From contig CABFPE010000006.1 of NCBI GenBank assembly GCA_900660155.1, positions 2,486,077 through 2,550,076 on the forward strand: a stretch of DNA of 64,000 nucleotides. Direction: 5' to 3'. The notes under the pieces were generated by a model, which was not told the origin of the DNA, ran no database searches, and saw only the letters and a list, made by a program, of their open reading frames with translations. The translations under genes were made by a program, and so were the position numbers. Shown one piece after another: positions 61,126-64,000 of this stretch; within the stretch, counting starts at the first letter, position 1, and each line of letters opens with the position of its first letter. This stretch comes from Hofstenia miamia (Eukaryota; Xenacoelomorpha; Acoela; Hofsteniidae).

Positions 61126-61923
61126 ATGGAGAAGAATGGTAGAGCAGTGAGTCACCTGTGGTACATGGACGACCTGAAGATGTATGCTAGTTCAAGGAAG
61201 ATGTTGCAGAAGCAAGTGGAGACATTGGAGAAGGCAAGCAGAGATTCAGGGTTGGAGTTTGGATTAGGAAAGTGTGCAGCAGTGACAATGACTAGAGGCA
61301 AGTGTGTGGATGGGGAGGGTTTGAGGACAAGCAGTGGGGATAAGATTGAGGAAGTTAAAGAGGGGTACAAGTACTTAGGTGTGATAGAGAAAGACAGAAC
61401 AGATCATGAGGAAATGAAGATGAGGCTAAGGAAAGAATACAAGAGGAGAGTAAGGAAGGTACTACAGAAGTCAGCATTGAATGGGCAGAATAGTATAAAA
61501 GCAATTAATACATGGGCGATACCAGTGTTGAGATATTCGGCAGGAATAGTTAGATGGAACAAGAATGAACTTAGGGAGCTAGACAGAGAGACAAGGAAGG
61601 TACTAGCAGCAGAGAGGGCTTTCAACCTAAATGGAGATGTGGATAGGTTGTACATGGCAAGGCATAAAGGAGGAAAAGGACTGCTAAGTGTGGAGGAAAC
61701 AGTAGAAGCAGAAGCACTAGGGCTAAAGGAGTATGTAGAAGCACAACCTAGAGGGTCAATACTGGAGGTTACTAAGGAGTTAAGGAAGATAAGAACTGAA
61801 AGTGAAGGAAAGAAAGTATACCAGAGTAGGATGGAATTAGAGAGACAAACAAGGTATAGGCGGAAGGAGAATACTGGAGGAACACAGAAAAGTGTGACAG
61901 AGAAGAGAGCAACAAGTGGTTAA
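61126..61923 (+). CDS. R4/Dong-like LINE RT C-terminal ORF, partial
   Basis: A 265-codon frame from MEKNGRAVSHLWYMDDLKMY (YMDD at about 61159-61173) through the GKCAAVTMTRG, YKYLGVIEKDRTDH and thumb blocks to the linker. Very similar to the ORF at 43418-44425. The zinc finger follows in another frame (KCRLCKKEAETVDHLIAGC, about 62039-62095) after a small deletion near 61865. Without fingers, motif A and nuclease it cannot work as an RT. Confidence 0.7.
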   Translation: MEKNGRAVSHLWYMDDLKMYASSRKMLQKQVETLEKASRDSGLEFGLGKCAAVTMTRGKCVDGEGLRTSSGDKIEEVKEGYKYLGVIEKDRTDHEEMKMRLRKEYKRRVRKVLQKSALNGQNSIKAINTWAIPVLRYSAGIVRWNKNELRELDRETRKVLAAERAFNLNGDVDRLYMARHKGGKGLLSVEETVEAEALGLKEYVEAQPRGSILEVTKELRKIRTESEGKKVYQSRMELERQTRYRRKENTGGTQKSVTEKRATSG

Positions 61924-62210
61924 AGAAGGCAGGACTGAAGAGAGAAACAGAAGCACTGATAATGGCAGCACAGGAGCAAGCCATAAGAACAAACTGGGTG
62001 AAGAAGCATATAGACAGAAGAGTAGAAGTAAGTGATAAGTGTAGGCTATGTAAGAAAGAAGCGGAGACAGTAGATCATCTGATAGCAGGGTGTGAGAAGT
62101 TGGCATTGTATGAGGAACAGCTAGAGTCCTGAAGAAAGCTCTCAGACTCCCTGGGAACTGGTGAGTTCCCCGAGCTGAGAGGGATACCAGCATGAAGCTG
62201 TGAGAAGTAA

Positions 62211-62211
<1 letters not shown>

Positions 62212-62251
<40 letters not shown>
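62212..62251. repeat. (TAA)n array, 3' flank of the LINE derivative
   Basis: About 13 AAT units. Confidence 0.95.
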
Positions 62252-62314
62252 TTATCTAATAATTTTAAACAAAATGTAAGATTTAAAGAAGATTGAAATT
62301 ATGGTGCCCTTTAG

Positions 62315-62385
62315 GAAATGCAGGAGCTGCAAAGACACATGAGGTATCTGTTTCAGCTTGGTGATTCTGCGTACTTGGTTTGCAA
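62315..62385 (+). CDS. Unrecognised multi-exon gene, exon F
   Basis: Acceptor GGTGCCCTTTAG (ends 62314). Enters in phase 0, matching exon E. Encodes EMQELQRHMRYLFQLGDSAY then LVC and leaves two bases before GTAAGT, a near-perfect donor. The other two frames contain stops. Lies 64 bases after the TAA array of the inserted LINE. Confidence 0.6.
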
Positions 62386-62495
62386 GTAAGTAAAAAGTGC
62401 ATCCTTGATGTCATTTTTCAGATTTTTCTATCCATCCATGACGTTAATATTAAGTTTTCGATATAAATAATTACATAATCTACACTTTGCTTAAT

Positions 62496-62729
62496 TTAAG
62501 ATGCCAGATTTTTTATCATTGGCGAGGTATAATCTGATTTCCAATCGATCGAGCCACTATCTACACATATTGTACATAGTGGTAGAAAGTGCTTCTTGTA
62601 TTGTGCTACAGCATCAATACAGGCTTTAGAGAACTTAGTACATTTCTTCGTCCAATGTAATAAAGATTTACACCCGAAACATTTGAAATAATATGAGTCA
62701 GTTATTTGTAGATTGAATGTAGGCAACAT
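62496..62729 (-). pseudogene. Possible PHD-like zinc finger of a LINE ORF1
   Basis: A 77-codon minus-strand frame with C-x2-C-x5-H-x4-C (CFGCKSLLHWTKKC) and a later C-x2-C (LCTIC), spaced like the PHD-type fingers found in ORF1 of some CR1/RTE-type LINEs. It lies in the intron between exons F and G of the host gene, on the other strand, and ends without further LINE motifs. A host zinc-finger exon is the alternative. Confidence 0.4.
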
Positions 62730-63607
62730 AAATTCTCACGATCAGTGTGAGCCATGCAAGCAAATTTAACTTATTTGTCTAAGACTTTGGTTGACTGTCA
62801 TACTGTAGTCTTATCACCTCATCTTCTAGCAACTGAAGCATAACTAGGTACACAACCGTTTTTCGATTCTAAGTAATATTGTCCTACAGATTTTCAAATG
62901 TTTCCGCATTTCAATGAGCTAAGAAATATCAGTTTCCATAGTGATGACTTCATATTGATTATATTTATTAGTACTCCGGAAATTACCACTTTCCCAGGAT
63001 GGACAATTTTCTTTATGGATTGGATCATTTTTAAGCAGCTTTTGGGTAAACATTGACTTGCTTACATCATAAGACAGTAGTATATAGAAGATACAGTGCT
63101 GGGTGAATTAATTGAGCCAACAAGGAAAACGGTATATAAATTTATTTAAGCAAACAATTAAGAGCAAGCAAGTTTAACAATTGAGTTATTTTGTCAAAGT
63201 TATAAAACATACAACAACTGATGTGGCATAATCCATCAAATAATCATGTGTGGTCAAAATAAGAAAAGATGGATGTAACTAAGACTAAAGTATTATAATG
63301 ATTAATATGTAAACACATGATTAGGATTGATTATTTGATTTGTAAATTGTTTTATGCAGTTTATATTTAAATTTTGCTTGACAGTATTTGGCAAAAACAA
63401 AGATGGCCAAACAGCTTACTCTAATTAATGCTGACGTTGCATAATTAATAGCAGAACTAAATTACGAGGGAAAATTGTAAACAAGAGTCGATCAAACAGG
63501 TACTAGTCGAGTACTTGATTATTTACTAAAAAGTGCTATAAATATGTTACGATTGTTGAGATTATTGATAAATGAATTTAGATGGTATTTACTTCTTCTT
63601 TTGTCAG

Positions 63608-63651
63608 GTTATTTCATAATTTATGGAAAGCTAAACGTTTAAGTACTAGAG
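63608..63651 (+). CDS. Unrecognised multi-exon gene, exon G (last resolved)
   Basis: Acceptor TTACTTCTTCTTTTGTCAG (ends 63607) and donor AGAG/GTAATT. The first base completes Lys with exon F, then LFHNLWKAKRLSTR and one base (phase 1). The following exon was not found before the window ends at 64000, so the gene probably continues beyond it. Confidence 0.55.
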
Positions 63652-63659
63652 GTAATTGT

Positions 63660-64000
63660 ACAGTGGTTCCCACATCCGTTTAAAGGAATGCTGGAGCAGC
63701 CTCACGTCAGCTATTCAACAGTGGTGAGGGCGATAGCTGTAATTTCCTTACAGTGCTTTTAGGTTATGAATAGGTATAGGGGTTTTTCTCCATTATAGCT
63801 TTCCTACTCCTCATTGCTTGTCAATTATTATGATTCTATTTACTTTGCTCTACATGGTTATTACCCTATTATTGAATCCTAGTTATTTATGGTTTTATAT
63901 TACAGTTGGTGATTCGGTATTGAATTTAGTTAGCTCATGCTTTTACCTTATAGGTATTATTACTTTGGTATTCGATCTAAGTTGCTCATTGTTTTATCTC
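63660..64000. other. Intronic sequence with a degenerate direct repeat
   Basis: A TTCGGTATTGAATTTAGTTA segment (about 63914) is partly repeated as TTGGTATTCGATCTAAGTTG (about 63966), roughly 52 bp apart, with TGCTCATTGTTTTA-like continuations. Nothing else recognised. Confidence 0.35.

Larger units (their letters stand above)
60316..62211 (+). mobile_element. R4/Dong-like LINE derivative with both ends and internal deletions
   Basis: TAA arrays flank it on both sides (60270-60315 and 62212-62251). It starts with a tRNA-like segment, continues with the N-terminal ORF (DNA-binding region), jumps at about 61118 into the RT just before the YMDD box, keeps thumb, linker and zinc finger, and jumps again near 62106-62113 from just after the finger to the last 40 codons, losing the RLE nuclease. 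The 3' end (GGATACCAGCATGAAGCTGT...) equals that of the copy at 10068-11069. Both deletions are clean compared with the other copies. It lies in the intron between exons E and F of the host gene, in the gene's orientation. Confidence 0.85.

Noticed and set aside
3594-62251. CRISPR-like arrays among the repeated tracts
   Set aside because: All short repeated arrays are simple microsatellites or minisatellites without unique spacers, in a eukaryotic context.

Overview
The window looks like part of a large, AT-rich (roughly 30% G+C by eye), repeat-rich invertebrate animal genome, probably marine or aquatic. This rests on the split genes with GT-AG introns, many (TA)n and (TAA)n microsatellites, and a mixed set of transposable elements: CR1/Jockey-type LINEs, restriction-enzyme-like-endonuclease LINEs of the R4/Dong kind, a Penelope-like element, a D34D mariner and a TTA-flanked Harbinger-like MITE. 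I cannot name the species. There is no operon or phage architecture and no long single-exon host gene. Host coding is in short exons that ordinary ORF lists miss.

Layout. 0-1.5 kb: 3' half of a CR1-type LINE, abutting a candidate last exon on the minus strand. 1.7-9 kb: mostly unassigned AT-rich DNA with one nested Harbinger-like MITE (5.9-6.15 kb). 9-12.2 kb: minus-strand LINE remnant (SGNH esterase plus AP-endonuclease pieces) beside an R4/Dong-like LINE in a TAA array; 925 bp of this is repeated, apparently without change, between two single Ns and is probably an assembly artefact. 13.1-14.4 kb: long imperfect inverted repeat with 21-bp subrepeats. 14.4-37 kb: mostly unassigned, with a possible C-type-lectin-like last exon (16.2 kb), a Penelope-like remnant carrying a hammerhead-like motif (19.6-20.3 kb) and a mariner remnant (20.7-22.0 kb). 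37.2-39.3 kb: two decayed minus-strand R4/Dong-like copies separated by a CR1 3' end and TTA arrays. 42.3-44.9 kb: a CR1 remnant next to a minus-strand R4/Dong-like LINE with a 335-residue ORF.

45.26-47.46 kb: a two-exon gene for a 61-residue secreted peptide with paired basic sites, matching splice phases and a poly(A) signal. 48.1 kb: another candidate terminal exon. 50.9-52.6 kb: a second copy of the 42-kb CR1 family, minus strand. 53.06-53.37 kb: a 312-base assembly gap inside a TA tract.

55.4-63.65 kb: seven small plus-strand exons with mutually compatible phases that join into about 168 residues of an unrecognised, probably helical intracellular protein; both ends of the gene lie outside what I can resolve. 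Its introns hold a 1.9-kb R4/Dong-like element (60.3-62.2 kb) that keeps both ends, starts with a tRNA-Ser/Leu-like segment, and has lost its RT core and endonuclease, so it looks like a non-autonomous derivative of the family.

The main themes are therefore two undescribed-looking host genes found from splice phase, and a LINE family that repeatedly sits in TAA microsatellites and has produced a deletion derivative with a tRNA-like head.
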